Assembly: GCA_900545025.1 (NCBI GenBank)
Contig: UQXH01000030.1
Location: 1-20,770 of the forward strand
Reading direction: 5' to 3'
Length of the DNA stretch: 20,770 bases
From: an uncultured Phascolarctobacterium sp.
GTDB taxonomy: Bacteria; Bacillota; Negativicutes; Acidaminococcales; Acidaminococcaceae
The translations under genes and the position numbers were made by a program. Numbering within the stretch: position 1 is the first letter of the stretch; each line of letters opens with the position of its first letter. Of the stretch, positions 6,885 to 14,851 are shown in pieces. Below the pieces are notes generated by a model. That model worked only from the letters and a program-made list of their open reading frames with translations. It ran no database searches and had not been told where the DNA came from.

Positions 6885-7436
6885 TTAAACAATTTGTTCG
6901 CCGTGATAGGTTTCGCCGTCGTTATCGGGCAGCAGACCATAGCGTTTGGTCCACAAATCTTTATATTTGATAGCCTGTGCATGAATATTGTCTTTATTGC
7001 TTTCGTCCAGCGTCTTGATAACGCGGGCAGGTATACCTGCTACCAGAGAATGAGGCGGTACGATAGTGCCTTTGGTAACTACTGCACCGGCAGCTACGAT
7101 GGAGCCGGTGCCGATAACAGCGCCGTCCAGAACGGTGGCGTGCATACCGATCAGGCAGTGGTCTTCAACTGTGCAGGCATGCAGCAGGGCGCTGTGGCCT
7201 ACGGTTACATAGTCGCCTACGATGCAGGCATAATTATCAGCTACGTGGAGGACGCTGTTATCCTGGATATTTGTATAACGACCGATTTCAATACGGTTAA
7301 CGTCGCCGCGTACGGTTACGTTGGGCCATACGCTGCTGTATTCTTTCATTTCAACTTTGCCGATAACGGTTGCAGCATTGAAAACATAGGCTTTTTCATC
7401 TACTTTGGGTAATTGTCCTTCAAATTTGTACAACAT
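6885..7436 (-). CDS. Gamma-carbonic-anhydrase-like hexapeptide-repeat protein (YrdA/PaaY family)
   Basis: The 183-residue protein consists mostly of left-handed beta-helix hexapeptide repeats (IGKVEM, IGRYTN, VGDYVT, IGMHAT, IGTGSI), followed by a C-terminal helix (residues ~145-170). The family's RGDVNRIEIG segment and the metal histidines H64 (NSVLH), H81 and H86 (VGHSALLH) are all present, so it should bind a metal at trimer interfaces. Family members range from true carbonic anhydrases to proteins of unclear substrate, and the sequence alone does not decide between these. It is monocistronic: its own promoter lies upstream (7514-7542) and a terminator lies beyond its 3' end. The ribosome-binding site before the ATG is weak. 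Confidence 0.9.
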   Translation of the reverse strand: MLYKFEGQLPKVDEKAYVFNAATVIGKVEMKEYSSVWPNVTVRGDVNRIEIGRYTNIQDNSVLHVADNYACIVGDYVTVGHSALLHACTVEDHCLIGMHATVLDGAVIGTGSIVAAGAVVTKGTIVPPHSLVAGIPARVIKTLDESNKDNIHAQAIKYKDLWTKRYGLLPDNDGETYHGEQIV

Positions 7437-7513
7437 TTTAATTTCACCGCTTTCTTATAAATTTAAGAAAAAATATATTTGTTACACTTAAAAAAATAAA
7501 TGCTTATACTTTA

Positions 7514-7542
7514 ATTATGCACTTGTCAAAAATAAAAGTCAA
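7514..7542 (-). promoter_or_regulatory. Promoter of the gamma-carbonic-anhydrase-like gene
   Basis: On the minus strand TTGACT (7542-7537) and CATAAT (7519-7514) are 17 bp apart. Transcription would start near 7507, leaving a leader of about 70 nt. An alternative TTGACA lies inside the spacer. Confidence 0.6.
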
Positions 7543-7587
7543 TAGCTATAAAATGTGAAAGATTTAAGACGCTGCAATTACTGATGC

Positions 7588-7616
7588 TTGCGTAACTTTC
7601 GTTGTCAGAGTATGAT
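7588..7616 (+). promoter_or_regulatory. Promoter of the TVP38-like / CYTH gene pair
   Basis: TTGCGT (7588-7593) and TATGAT (7611-7616) are separated by 17 bp, 31 nt before the ATG at 7647. Confidence 0.5.
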
Positions 7617-7646
7617 AATATTAAGAAAAAATGGCAGGTAAGATAG

Positions 7647-8351
7647 ATGCAGATGAAGAACAAACAAATTAAATATTTGCTTTTGCGGTTAGTGCTGTAT
7701 GTGCTGGTATTAGGAGCTATTTTATACGGAGCTTACGTTTCTCCCTATAATCCACATCCTTCCTCTGCTGAAGATATCCGCTTCTGGGTAGCAAGTTTCG
7801 GTACCTGGGCGCCGCTGATGTATGTGCTTGTGTACACGTTCAGGCCGCTGCTGCTTTTTCCTACACTGCTGTTAAACCTTAGTGCAGGCGTGCTGTTCGG
7901 CCCTTGGTGGGGCGTTTTGTTCCTGCTCATGGGCGGGCTTGGCTGTGCCAGTTTCTGCTACTTGCTGGGCAGATTTGGCGGCGGCAGCTGGCTGCTGCAG
8001 AATTTTGGCGGCAGTATCGGCACGCGCGTGCAGGATTATCTGCTGCATGATGATGGCTTTGTCAGAATGCTGTGGCTGCGTACGGTGCCTATTTTCCCTT
8101 ATGATCCGGTGAGTATCGTGGCCGGCAGCGTGCGGATGCCCTGGAAAATTTACGCAGGCGCTACTTTACTGGGAATGCTGCCGGGGGCTGTTGCTTATAA
8201 TTTTTTAGCGGACGCTTTTGGTACAGGCAGGTTTTATGCGGCTGTGGCTGTAACTGTGCTGGCGTTTGGCATACCCCTGGTATGGTGGCGCAGCTGCGAT
8301 GAAAGCAAAAAGATGACGGAAAGGCAGAATGATGATGAAGAAAAATGTTGA
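7647..8351 (+). CDS. TVP38/TMEM64-family (VTT/DedA-like) membrane protein
   Basis: The 234-residue integral membrane protein has a basic N-terminus and a first helix at ~10-29. A VTT domain follows, with FRPLLLFPTLLLNLSAGVLFGPWWG (start of the domain, residues ~64-89), the Gly-rich LMGGLGCASFCYLLGRFGGG, and the re-entrant-type motif LRTVPIFPYDPVSIVAGSVRMPW at ~150-172. One or two C-terminal helices and a short acidic tail complete it. Family members are linked to lipid scrambling or undecaprenyl-phosphate recycling, but the substrate of this clade is not established. ATG at 7647 or 7653 is possible. Its end overlaps the next gene by 23 bp, so the two are translated as a unit. Confidence 0.88.
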   Translation: MQMKNKQIKYLLLRLVLYVLVLGAILYGAYVSPYNPHPSSAEDIRFWVASFGTWAPLMYVLVYTFRPLLLFPTLLLNLSAGVLFGPWWGVLFLLMGGLGCASFCYLLGRFGGGSWLLQNFGGSIGTRVQDYLLHDDGFVRMLWLRTVPIFPYDPVSIVAGSVRMPWKIYAGATLLGMLPGAVAYNFLADAFGTGRFYAAVAVTVLAFGIPLVWWRSCDESKKMTERQNDDEEKC

Positions 8352-9753
8352 AATAGAGTTAAAGCTGCTGGTTGATAAAAGAAATCTGAAAAAATTGCTG
8401 GCTGCTAAGGAGGTACAATCTGTAATTAAAGAAGGCAGTGCCAAAACTGTGCAGATGTGCAGCAGTTATTATGATACTGCTGATTTGGCTTTTAAGAAGC
8501 ATGGAATCGCCTATCGCGTAAGGGATAAAGGTGACGGCAGCTTCGAGGCTACTGTTAAGACCTCCCGCAAGAGCAGCGGCGGACTTAGCGAGAGAGTGGA
8601 ACTGAATATGCCGCTGGCAGATGATGCAGCCATCTTGACTGGCTTTAAGGAGCTGGGACTGGGCTTTGAGCTGACGGAGCTGGCGCCGGCAGGCGTAGAA
8701 AAACTTTTTGCCACAGAAATAGAGCGCACTACTTATATTCTGGAACTGCCAGGTGCTGTTGCGGAACTGGCGATAGATAAAGGTTACATCAGACGCGGTA
8801 AGGATAAGGACAGAATAGACGAAATTGAAATAGAACTGCTGTCAGGCGATAAAGGAGCGCTTTTGGATTTTGCTGCTGATATTGCAGCTATTGTACCCGT
8901 ATTTATTGAAAAGCGCAGTAAATTTGCTCGCGGTCTGGCGCTGCTTGGTATTGAGCCTGATTGGCAGCAGGAGAAGTTTAAAATGGCAAGTGACGGCAAT
9001 ATACGTTTGGAAATGCTGCTGGCAGTACAGGTACATGGCGACAGGCTGCTGGAGTGCCAGAATATCTTACGTCAAGGCGCAGAACGTTCCTCAGTAAAAA
9101 TCTTACTGAAAGAATTACTGTATTTACGCAGTTATCTTGCCTTTGGTATGGATTTTGCCGCAACTGAAAAAATGCAGCAGGTTGTAAATGTTATAGAAGC
9201 TTATTTACAGCGTCTGCGCAGACTTTTGCTGATTTGGAAATTGCAGCAGGTATGGCAGCAGATTATGCAGGCTGATGGTATGTTGTTTGAGAAAAGCGTC
9301 CTGGCTGACCGTTTAGCGGCACTGGAAAAAGAAGCAATTACTTCTTTAAACGAAGAAATCGCCCAGGGCAGTCTTACCAGCGCTGTTTTCAGCACTATCA
9401 GCTGGCTGAATAATAAAGCCTGGGATAATGAAGAGTATCTCCAGACAGGCAGTACCATACGCTGTAAGCTGCAGGAATGGCTGCAGGAGCTGGAAGATAA
9501 GGAAGCAGCTGGCGAAAGACTGCGGATTATTGAAAATATGGTCTACATAGGTAAGAGCGTGCAGGATAAAGCCTTGCTTAAATTGGCAGGCAAAGGCAAG
9601 AAGTATGATGCTGCTGTCAAGTCTGTACGAATGACAGCTCTCAACAATTTGCTGCGCAGCTTGGGACATGGCAGCAACAGCAGGGTATTGAGCCGTGATA
9701 TTGGTATTCTGACCGGCTGGCTGCTGGCGAAAAATAAAATAGCGGTAAAATAA
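8329..9753 (+). CDS. CYTH-domain protein (triphosphate tunnel metalloenzyme) with degenerate CHAD-like C-terminus
   Basis: The N-terminal half (residues ~5-205) is a CYTH domain: the hallmark E8-x-E10-x-K12, YYDTADLAFKKHGIAYRVR, EATVKTS, ERTTYILEL, and DEIEIELLSGD. Such enzymes hydrolyse inorganic triphosphate or related tunnel substrates in the cytosol. The remaining ~265 residues are predicted all-helical, in the place where many homologues carry a CHAD domain. The expected His-rich, basic 'LHDLRVxxRRLR' signature is replaced by LLKELLYLRSYL, so polyphosphate binding may be lost. Three ATGs in a row (8329, 8332, 8335) follow AAAGG. A strong terminator follows the stop. CYTH is certain; CHAD ancestry is inferred from position and helicity. 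Confidence 0.87.
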   Translation: MMMKKNVEIELKLLVDKRNLKKLLAAKEVQSVIKEGSAKTVQMCSSYYDTADLAFKKHGIAYRVRDKGDGSFEATVKTSRKSSGGLSERVELNMPLADDAAILTGFKELGLGFELTELAPAGVEKLFATEIERTTYILELPGAVAELAIDKGYIRRGKDKDRIDEIEIELLSGDKGALLDFAADIAAIVPVFIEKRSKFARGLALLGIEPDWQQEKFKMASDGNIRLEMLLAVQVHGDRLLECQNILRQGAERSSVKILLKELLYLRSYLAFGMDFAATEKMQQVVNVIEAYLQRLRRLLLIWKLQQVWQQIMQADGMLFEKSVLADRLAALEKEAITSLNEEIAQGSLTSAVFSTISWLNNKAWDNEEYLQTGSTIRCKLQEWLQELEDKEAAGERLRIIENMVYIGKSVQDKALLKLAGKGKKYDAAVKSVRMTALNNLLRSLGHGSNSRVLSRDIGILTGWLLAKNKIAVK

Positions 9754-9756
9754 TGT

Positions 9757-9785
9757 AAAAGATACAGCTGCGGCTGTATCTTTTT
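9757..9785 (+). terminator. Terminator after the CYTH gene
   Basis: AAAAGATACAGC (9757-9768) and GCTGTATC plus T-run (9773-9785) form a perfect stem with a TGCG loop. Confidence 0.92.
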
Positions 9786-9798
9786 GCTTACGTGAAAA

Positions 9799-9828
9799 TT
9801 GTGTGAAATAAAAGGATTTTCTCATAAT
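9799..9828 (+). promoter_or_regulatory. Candidate promoter of the acpS-nnrD-amidase-gerM operon
   Basis: TTGTGT (9799-9804) and CATAAT (9823-9828) are 18 bp apart, in the only gap upstream of acpS after the preceding terminator. Confidence 0.45.
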
Positions 9829-9872
9829 ACAGCAGAATATTTTAAAATTATAATAAATGATGGAGAAAGACT

Positions 9873-10244
9873 ATGATTATCGGTATTGGCTGTGACATTA
9901 TTGAAATAGCGAGAGTTAAAAAGGCTGTGCAGCGGCAGGCTTTTCAGAGCAGAGTATTTTCTGCGGAAGAAATTGCCTACTGCACAGGCAGGGGTCAGCA
10001 GCAGTACGCCAGCTTTGCCGCGCGTTTTGCGGCTAAGGAAGCGGTGCTGAAGGCTTTCGGAACAGGCTTTCGCGGCGGCAGCCTTACAGAAATCGAAGTT
10101 TATAATGATGCATTGGGAAGGCCGGAGATAAGATTTTCCGGGTACTATAAAGAACTGGCAGAAAAGTGCGGTGTGACAAAATGTCATCTGTCTTTGACAC
10201 ACAGCAGGGATAATGCCGCGGCGTATGTGGTAATGGAGGGATAA
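9873..10244 (+). CDS. acpS: Holo-[acyl-carrier-protein] synthase
   Basis: AcpS transfers the 4'-phosphopantetheine of coenzyme A to apo-ACP, switching on fatty acid synthesis. At 123 residues it has the family size (~120). MIIGIGCDIIEIARV carries the Mg-binding D8, and RFAAKEAVLKAFG is the second signature with the metal/catalytic Glu and Lys. HLSLTHSRDNAAAYVV is the usual C-terminal strand pair. GGAG precedes the ATG. The next gene begins two bases after the stop; an acpS-nnrD order is common in Firmicutes. Confidence 0.97.
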   Translation: MIIGIGCDIIEIARVKKAVQRQAFQSRVFSAEEIAYCTGRGQQQYASFAARFAAKEAVLKAFGTGFRGGSLTEIEVYNDALGRPEIRFSGYYKELAEKCGVTKCHLSLTHSRDNAAAYVVMEG

Positions 10245-10245
10245 T

Positions 10246-11841
10246 ATGAGGCTGGTAACGGCTCAGGAAATGCGGAATATTGATAAAAAGGCGATGGAAG
10301 AGTTTGCTGTCAGCGGCCTTGTGCTAATGGAGCATGCTTCCAAAGCTGTGGCAGACGTCATCAAAAATATTGCTTCTGAAAACGGCTGGAAAAAGGTAGT
10401 CGTTGTCTGCGGTAAGGGGAATAACGGCGGCGATGGATTAGGCGCTGCCCGCTGGCTGGCTGCCTATGGAATGAAGGTGCAGGTGCTGCTGGTAAATGCT
10501 GCCGAAGAAGATCTGCACGGCGATGCAGCGGCAGAGCTGGCAATGTTAAAAAAGGCTGGCGGCCGTTTGCAATGTGTAAATGATGCGAATGATTTGCAGC
10601 TGGCAGAGGTTATCTGTCTGAAAGCGGATGTATTAGTGGATGCTCTGCTCGGTACCGGTTTTTACGGAGAGCTTGATGGGATGCTGCGTGATATGTGCCG
10701 GATTATCAACAACAGCGGCAGATATATTGTTGCTGTCGATGTACCTACCGGCGTTGATGCCGACAGCGGCGCAGCAGCAGCGGACGCTGTGCAGGCAGAC
10801 TGCACGGTTACTATGGGACTGATAAAAACAGGACTTTTGCTGTACCCCGGCAAGGAGCATACAGGGGAACTGTTCTTGGCGCAGATTGGGCTGCCGGAAA
10901 AATTAGCAGAAGAATGCGGCAGCAAAAAATACTTGCTTACAGGCGAGATTATCAGAAGTCTGCTGCCTCTGCGTAAAGGTAATGCCCATAAGGGCGATGC
11001 CGGCAGGGTTGTAGTTGCGGCAGGCAGTCAGGGATATACCGGTGCGGCTGCGGTAGCTGCCTTTGCTGCCGTCAAAGCGGGAGGCGGTCTTGTTTCGCTG
11101 GTTACGCCGCTTAGCTGCCGCGATGTGCTGAGCATTAAGCTTACCGAAGTCATGGTACACGGATTGCTGGAAAGAATGCCCGGCATTCTTGGGGGCGGTG
11201 CGGCAGCAGATATTGTTAAGCGTGCTGCCGGAGCGGATGTGCTGGCTATCGGACCGGGGCTTGGTACGTCTGAGAGTACGCTGGAAGTAGTGCGCGAAGT
11301 ATTGCAGAAGGTTGATGTCCCGGTAGTCATTGATGCTGATGCGCTGACCGCATTGCAAGGACATCTTGACCTCCTGCCGCAGATGCAGGCGCCTAAGGTG
11401 CTTACGCCCCATCCGGGTGAGTTGGCCCGCTTGCTGGATATGACGCCGGAACAGGTGGACAGAGAACGTTTGCTGCTGGCAGAAAAATATGCCCGTGAAT
11501 GGAATGCAGTCTTGGTTATCAAAGGAGCGCCTACCGTTATCGGTTGTCCTGACGGCAGCGTCTATGTGAATACTACTGGCTGCAACGCTATGGCGACAGG
11601 CGGCAGCGGGGATGTACTGACCGGCATTATTGCGGCCCTGGCAGGCCAGGAAATCAGTCTGCAGGAAGCGGCGCTGTGCGGCGTATATCTGCACGGCTTG
11701 GCTGGCGAACTGGCGGCAGACGGCTGTATCGGTCTGGCTGCAGGTCAGATAAGCGAGTTTTTACCACAGGCCCGCAAGATGACGGAAGCAGGTTCTGCTG
11801 ATGAACTCATTTACAATTATGCTTTAAACGTGATAAAATAA
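10246..11841 (+). CDS. nnrD: Bifunctional NAD(P)H-hydrate epimerase / ADP-dependent NAD(P)H-hydrate dehydratase
   Basis: This metabolite-repair enzyme converts damaged R/S-NAD(P)HX back to NAD(P)H. The N-terminal YjeF_N epimerase domain (residues ~1-215) shows VVVCGKGNNGGDGLGAARWL and the YIVAVDVPTGVDADSG element. The C-terminal ribokinase-like dehydratase domain (~230-520) shows AGRVVVAAGSQGYTGA, IGPGLG, VIDADAL, LTPHPGEL, VIKGAPTVI, and the nucleotide/catalytic NTTGCNAMATGGSGDVLTG. At 531 residues it is a complete two-domain fusion (YjeF type). GGAGGG precedes the ATG and overlaps the end of acpS. The dehydratase half is NnrD and the epimerase half NnrE. Confidence 0.96.
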   Translation: MRLVTAQEMRNIDKKAMEEFAVSGLVLMEHASKAVADVIKNIASENGWKKVVVVCGKGNNGGDGLGAARWLAAYGMKVQVLLVNAAEEDLHGDAAAELAMLKKAGGRLQCVNDANDLQLAEVICLKADVLVDALLGTGFYGELDGMLRDMCRIINNSGRYIVAVDVPTGVDADSGAAAADAVQADCTVTMGLIKTGLLLYPGKEHTGELFLAQIGLPEKLAEECGSKKYLLTGEIIRSLLPLRKGNAHKGDAGRVVVAAGSQGYTGAAAVAAFAAVKAGGGLVSLVTPLSCRDVLSIKLTEVMVHGLLERMPGILGGGAAADIVKRAAGADVLAIGPGLGTSESTLEVVREVLQKVDVPVVIDADALTALQGHLDLLPQMQAPKVLTPHPGELARLLDMTPEQVDRERLLLAEKYAREWNAVLVIKGAPTVIGCPDGSVYVNTTGCNAMATGGSGDVLTGIIAALAGQEISLQEAALCGVYLHGLAGELAADGCIGLAAGQISEFLPQARKMTEAGSADELIYNYALNVIK

Positions 11842-11879
11842 AATATTATCAGTGAAAACTATTCGGAGAGGTGAATTTA

Positions 11880-13076
11880 TTGCGCAGAATCTTTACATTT
11901 GCAGTAATGCTGTGCTGTCTGCTGCTGAGTTCCATAGCAAGTGCGGCACAGATAACCGATGCCAAATGGGGCGTCGATGCCGAAAATGTGGTGCGTCTGG
12001 TAGTGGACGCTACCGAGCCTGTCGATTATACTGTGGAAAATGGCAGCGGCGTGTTGACGCTGACTGTTGATGCTCCTTATAAAGAAAATATCAATAAGAC
12101 GGAAAAAATCAGAAGTTCGCTGGCTCCCTCCATGCAGACGGTGTCCATGGGCGATAAAACCGTTATCAAGGTACATCTCAGTCGGGCCATCGCTGCTACG
12201 GATTATAAATCTTTTACGTTGAAGAAAGACCCTAAGACAAACCGTCCTTACCGCGTAGTGCTGGATATTACGGCAGATAAGAAGGCGGCTGCTTCGGTAA
12301 GCAATAAGCCCGCCGTGGGTACTGTAGTCAGCAATAAGCCGGTTGTAGGCAATAAGCCTGCCAGCGGCGGCAGTAAAGCGTCTGTGATTAAAACGGAAAG
12401 CAAGCCTGTCGTAAGTAATGATAGTACGTCTGAGAAAAAACAGGAAGAAAAGAAAGCTGTCAGCCCTGTTGCAGTAAAGGGTAACGGCAAATTTGAAACC
12501 AAAGGCGGACTGAAAGGAAAGGTTATCACTCTTGATCCTGGTCATGGCGGCAGCGATCCTGGTGCTGTAGGCGCTGATGGTACTAAGGAAAAGGATGTAA
12601 CGCTGGATATTGCCAAAAAACTGGAGGCACTGCTGAAAAAAGAAGGTGCTAAGGTTTATATGACCCGTACTACCGATAAGGACGTATGCGGACCTTATGC
12701 CAAGGATGCTGATGAACTGCAGGCGAGGGTAAATGTAGCTGAAAAATATAATTCTGATCTTTTTATCAGCCTGCATATCAATTCTTCTGTTAATAAGAAG
12801 ATTGGCGGTTTCAGCAGCTATTATTATCCTAAAACACAATATGACCTGAAAATTGCCAAAGCTATCCAGAACAAGCTGACGTCAAACTTTGGTGTGGATG
12901 ATTTAGGCGTGCGTGAAGCAAACTTCTATGTAGTAAAACGCTGCAGTATGCCGGCAACACTGCTGGAGTTGTGCTTTATCAGCAATCCTAAGGAAGAAAA
13001 GCTTATGAACAGCAACTGGTTTAAAACCAAGACTGCTAAAATGATTGCCGAAGGTATTGAAGATTATTTTAAATAA
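11880..13076 (+). CDS. Secreted N-acetylmuramoyl-L-alanine amidase, AMIN + Amidase_3
   Basis: It cleaves the amide between N-acetylmuramic acid and the stem peptide of peptidoglycan. I choose TTG 11880 because the near-perfect Shine-Dalgarno GGAGAGGTGA (11865-11874) lies 5 nt before it; the in-frame GTG at 11871 is inside that site. From this start: a signal peptide (basic MRRIF, hydrophobic core, likely cut at ASA-A near residue 22), an AMIN domain (~24-120) that targets the envelope, a ~75-residue low-complexity linker with repeated SNKP/VGNKP units, then zinc-dependent Amidase_3 (~215-398). The zinc ligands H222 (DPGHGG), E237 and H299 (SLHINS) and the catalytic E363 (LLELCFISN) are all present. 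The product acts in the periplasm or wall. It is cotranscribed with the GerMN lipoprotein behind it. Confidence 0.94.
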   Translation: MRRIFTFAVMLCCLLLSSIASAAQITDAKWGVDAENVVRLVVDATEPVDYTVENGSGVLTLTVDAPYKENINKTEKIRSSLAPSMQTVSMGDKTVIKVHLSRAIAATDYKSFTLKKDPKTNRPYRVVLDITADKKAAASVSNKPAVGTVVSNKPVVGNKPASGGSKASVIKTESKPVVSNDSTSEKKQEEKKAVSPVAVKGNGKFETKGGLKGKVITLDPGHGGSDPGAVGADGTKEKDVTLDIAKKLEALLKKEGAKVYMTRTTDKDVCGPYAKDADELQARVNVAEKYNSDLFISLHINSSVNKKIGGFSSYYYPKTQYDLKIAKAIQNKLTSNFGVDDLGVREANFYVVKRCSMPATLLELCFISNPKEEKLMNSNWFKTKTAKMIAEGIEDYFK

Positions 13077-13099
13077 GACCGGTTATGGAGGATAAACTA

Positions 13100-13633
13100 T
13101 TGAAAAAATTTATTGTGTTACTGCTGATGCTTTGTAGTCTGCTGAGTGTTGCAGGCTGCGATACGACCAGCAAAAGCAGTAATGATAAACAGCTGGTACA
13201 GGCAGAAACGAAGAAGCTCAGCTTTGTTGTTTACCGACCGACAGCAGACGGCAGCGAAAAGCTGCTGCAAGAGAAGATAACTGTGGAAGACGATGGCAAG
13301 GGCTTGCCCGAAAATGCCTTGCGTGCGCTTATCGAAAGAAAACCGCAGAGCGATAAAGCGGCGGATGTAGTTCCCCAGGGAACTAAGGTGTTGGGACTGA
13401 AAATTACAGCTGACGGGACGGCTTATGCTGATTTCAGCAAAGAAATTGCCAAACATGACCAAGGGTCGTATAATGAGTTTATGCTGACCGGTGCAATTGT
13501 CAACACTCTGACGGAGTTTCCTGAAATCAAGCAGGTGCAGATTCTGGTAGAGGGTGAAAAAGTTACTACTTTAAGCGGACACATGGATTTGGAAGATCCT
13601 TTGAAACGCAACAAAACTTTATTGCAGAAATAA
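13100..13633 (+). CDS. GerMN-domain lipoprotein
   Basis: The start is TTG 13100, preceded by GGAGG at 13087-13091; the in-frame ATG at 13085 overlaps this ribosome-binding site and is rejected. The product (177 residues) begins with MKKF, a hydrophobic core and the lipobox VAGC (Cys18), so it is exported and lipid-anchored. The rest is a single GerMN domain (~residues 30-165): LSFVVYRPTADG, ALRALIE, VVPQGTKVLGLKITADGTAYADFS, FMLTGAIVNTLTEFPEIKQVQILVEG. GerMN was named from the spore germination protein GerM but is widespread next to amidases. Its neighbour here, a wall amidase, suggests a role in peptidoglycan remodelling or amidase control. It closes the operon before a strong terminator. 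Confidence 0.9.
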   Translation: MKKFIVLLLMLCSLLSVAGCDTTSKSSNDKQLVQAETKKLSFVVYRPTADGSEKLLQEKITVEDDGKGLPENALRALIERKPQSDKAADVVPQGTKVLGLKITADGTAYADFSKEIAKHDQGSYNEFMLTGAIVNTLTEFPEIKQVQILVEGEKVTTLSGHMDLEDPLKRNKTLLQK

Positions 13634-13636
13634 TAC

Positions 13637-13670
13637 AAGCAGTACCGGCTTTAGTCGGTACTGCTTTTTT
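13637..13670 (+). terminator. Terminator of the acpS-to-gerM operon
   Basis: AAGCAGTACCG (13637-13647) and CGGTACTGCTT (13656-13666) form an 11-bp perfect stem with an 8-nt loop and a T-run. tsaE starts only 17 bp after it with no clear promoter between, so some read-through or an upstream internal promoter is likely. Confidence 0.92.
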
Positions 13671-13686
13671 AAAAGAGAGGAATAGT

Positions 13687-14160
13687 ATGGAAATCTATTT
13701 AGCGAACAGTGAAGCTACGGAGAAGCTGGGCGTGCTTTTAGGTACGCTGGCGGCAAGCGGCGACGTCTTTTGCTTTACTGGTGACTTGGGAGCAGGCAAA
13801 ACCTTGATGAGCCGCGGCGTTGCTGCGGGCCTTGGCGCTGATGCGGCTGATGTGAACAGCCCTACTTTTACGATCATGAATATTTATCAGGGGAAAAAGC
13901 TGGAAATACGGCATTTTGACCTGTATCGACTGAACAGGCCGGAAGAGCTGGAAGATATCGGCTTTGACGAATACTGCGGCGGCGACGGTGTTACGCTGAT
14001 TGAATGGGCAGAGCTCTTTCCTGAGCAGCTGCCGGAGGCATATCTGCAGATAACGCTTTTGCATGACGGTGAGGGGCGCAAAGCTATTTTAGAGCCGCGA
14101 GGCAACAGATACGAAGAAATTATTAAAGGAGTGGAGCTTTGTGCTGACTTTAGCCATTGA
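13687..14160 (+). CDS. tsaE: tRNA t6A37 biosynthesis ATPase TsaE
   Basis: TsaE is the ATPase that resets the TsaB-TsaD complex during threonylcarbamoylation of A37 in ANN-decoding tRNAs. At 157 residues it fits the family. The Walker A motif is GDLGAGKT at 32-39, the SPTFTI switch lies at ~59-64, HFDLYRL at ~76-82 and the Walker B-like LIEWAE at ~101-106. AGAGAGGAA precedes the ATG. Its 3' end overlaps tsaB by 20 bp, and tsaD follows in the same operon. Confidence 0.96.
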   Translation: MEIYLANSEATEKLGVLLGTLAASGDVFCFTGDLGAGKTLMSRGVAAGLGADAADVNSPTFTIMNIYQGKKLEIRHFDLYRLNRPEELEDIGFDEYCGGDGVTLIEWAELFPEQLPEAYLQITLLHDGEGRKAILEPRGNRYEEIIKGVELCADFSH

Positions 14161-14851
14161 AACAGCGACCAAGGTTTGCAGCGCGGCTTTATGCCGTGAC
14201 GGCGAGATTATTGCCGCTTATGATGTAAATACTGGCATGACACATTCAGAAGGCTTGCTGCCGCAGTTGGAGCAGCTGCTGCAGCGTACCGGTGTACAAA
14301 AAAACGAGATAGATTTATTGGCTGTAAGCATGGGACCTGGGTCCTTTACCGGACTGCGCATAGGTCTTGCTACTGCCGAAGCTATGGCCTACAGCTGGCA
14401 GTGCTGCCTGCATGGCGTTGATACCTTGGAGGGCCTGGCATATAATATCCAGCTGGAAGGTATGGTGTTGTCCCCGGTGCTGGATGCGCAGAAAGGCAAT
14501 TATTATCAGGCTTTGTTTCAGTGGCGGGATGATAAGCTGGAAAAACTGGCAGATACAGAGGTTGTGAGCAAGGAGCGTCTTTTGGAACGTATTGCCATTT
14601 TTGGCACACCTGCTTTACTGCTGGGAGAATGCAGCAAATTAAAGGAACAAGAGTTGCCGCAGTGGCTCAAGATAGCGCCGCAGAATTTGCGCATGCCTAA
14701 GGCTGCCTCTGTAGCGCTGGCGGCGCTGGACGGCTTCGACCCCCAGACGGATAAAAAGATTTTTGGCTTGGAGCCTTATTATATACGCAGATCAGAGGCG
14801 GAGGAATTATGGGAGAAACGACAGAAAGAATTATCAGCTTCAGAGAAATGA
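14141..14851 (+). CDS. tsaB: tRNA t6A37 biosynthesis scaffold TsaB
   Basis: TsaB is an inactive ASKHA-fold paralogue of TsaD that forms the TsaB-TsaD heterodimer for transfer of threonylcarbamoyl to tRNA. The 236-residue sequence shows the family's MLTLAIETAT opening, SEGLLPQLEQLL, LLAVSMGPGSFTGLRIGLATAEAMA, PVLDAQKGNYYQALF and the C-terminal YYIRRSEAEE. The start is GTG 14141, with AGGAG at 14127-14131 inside tsaE. Overlaps on both sides (20 bp with tsaE, 43 bp with rimI) indicate tight translational coupling. Confidence 0.96.
   Translation: MLTLAIETATKVCSAALCRDGEIIAAYDVNTGMTHSEGLLPQLEQLLQRTGVQKNEIDLLAVSMGPGSFTGLRIGLATAEAMAYSWQCCLHGVDTLEGLAYNIQLEGMVLSPVLDAQKGNYYQALFQWRDDKLEKLADTEVVSKERLLERIAIFGTPALLLGECSKLKEQELPQWLKIAPQNLRMPKAASVALAALDGFDPQTDKKIFGLEPYYIRRSEAEELWEKRQKELSASEK

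Noticed and set aside
7556..7605. Imperfect stem (GAAAG..ACGC / GCGT..CTTTC) as a structured RNA or riboswitch
   Set aside because: Pairing is short and asymmetric, it overlaps the likely promoter of the TVP38-like gene, and it matches no RNA family I know.
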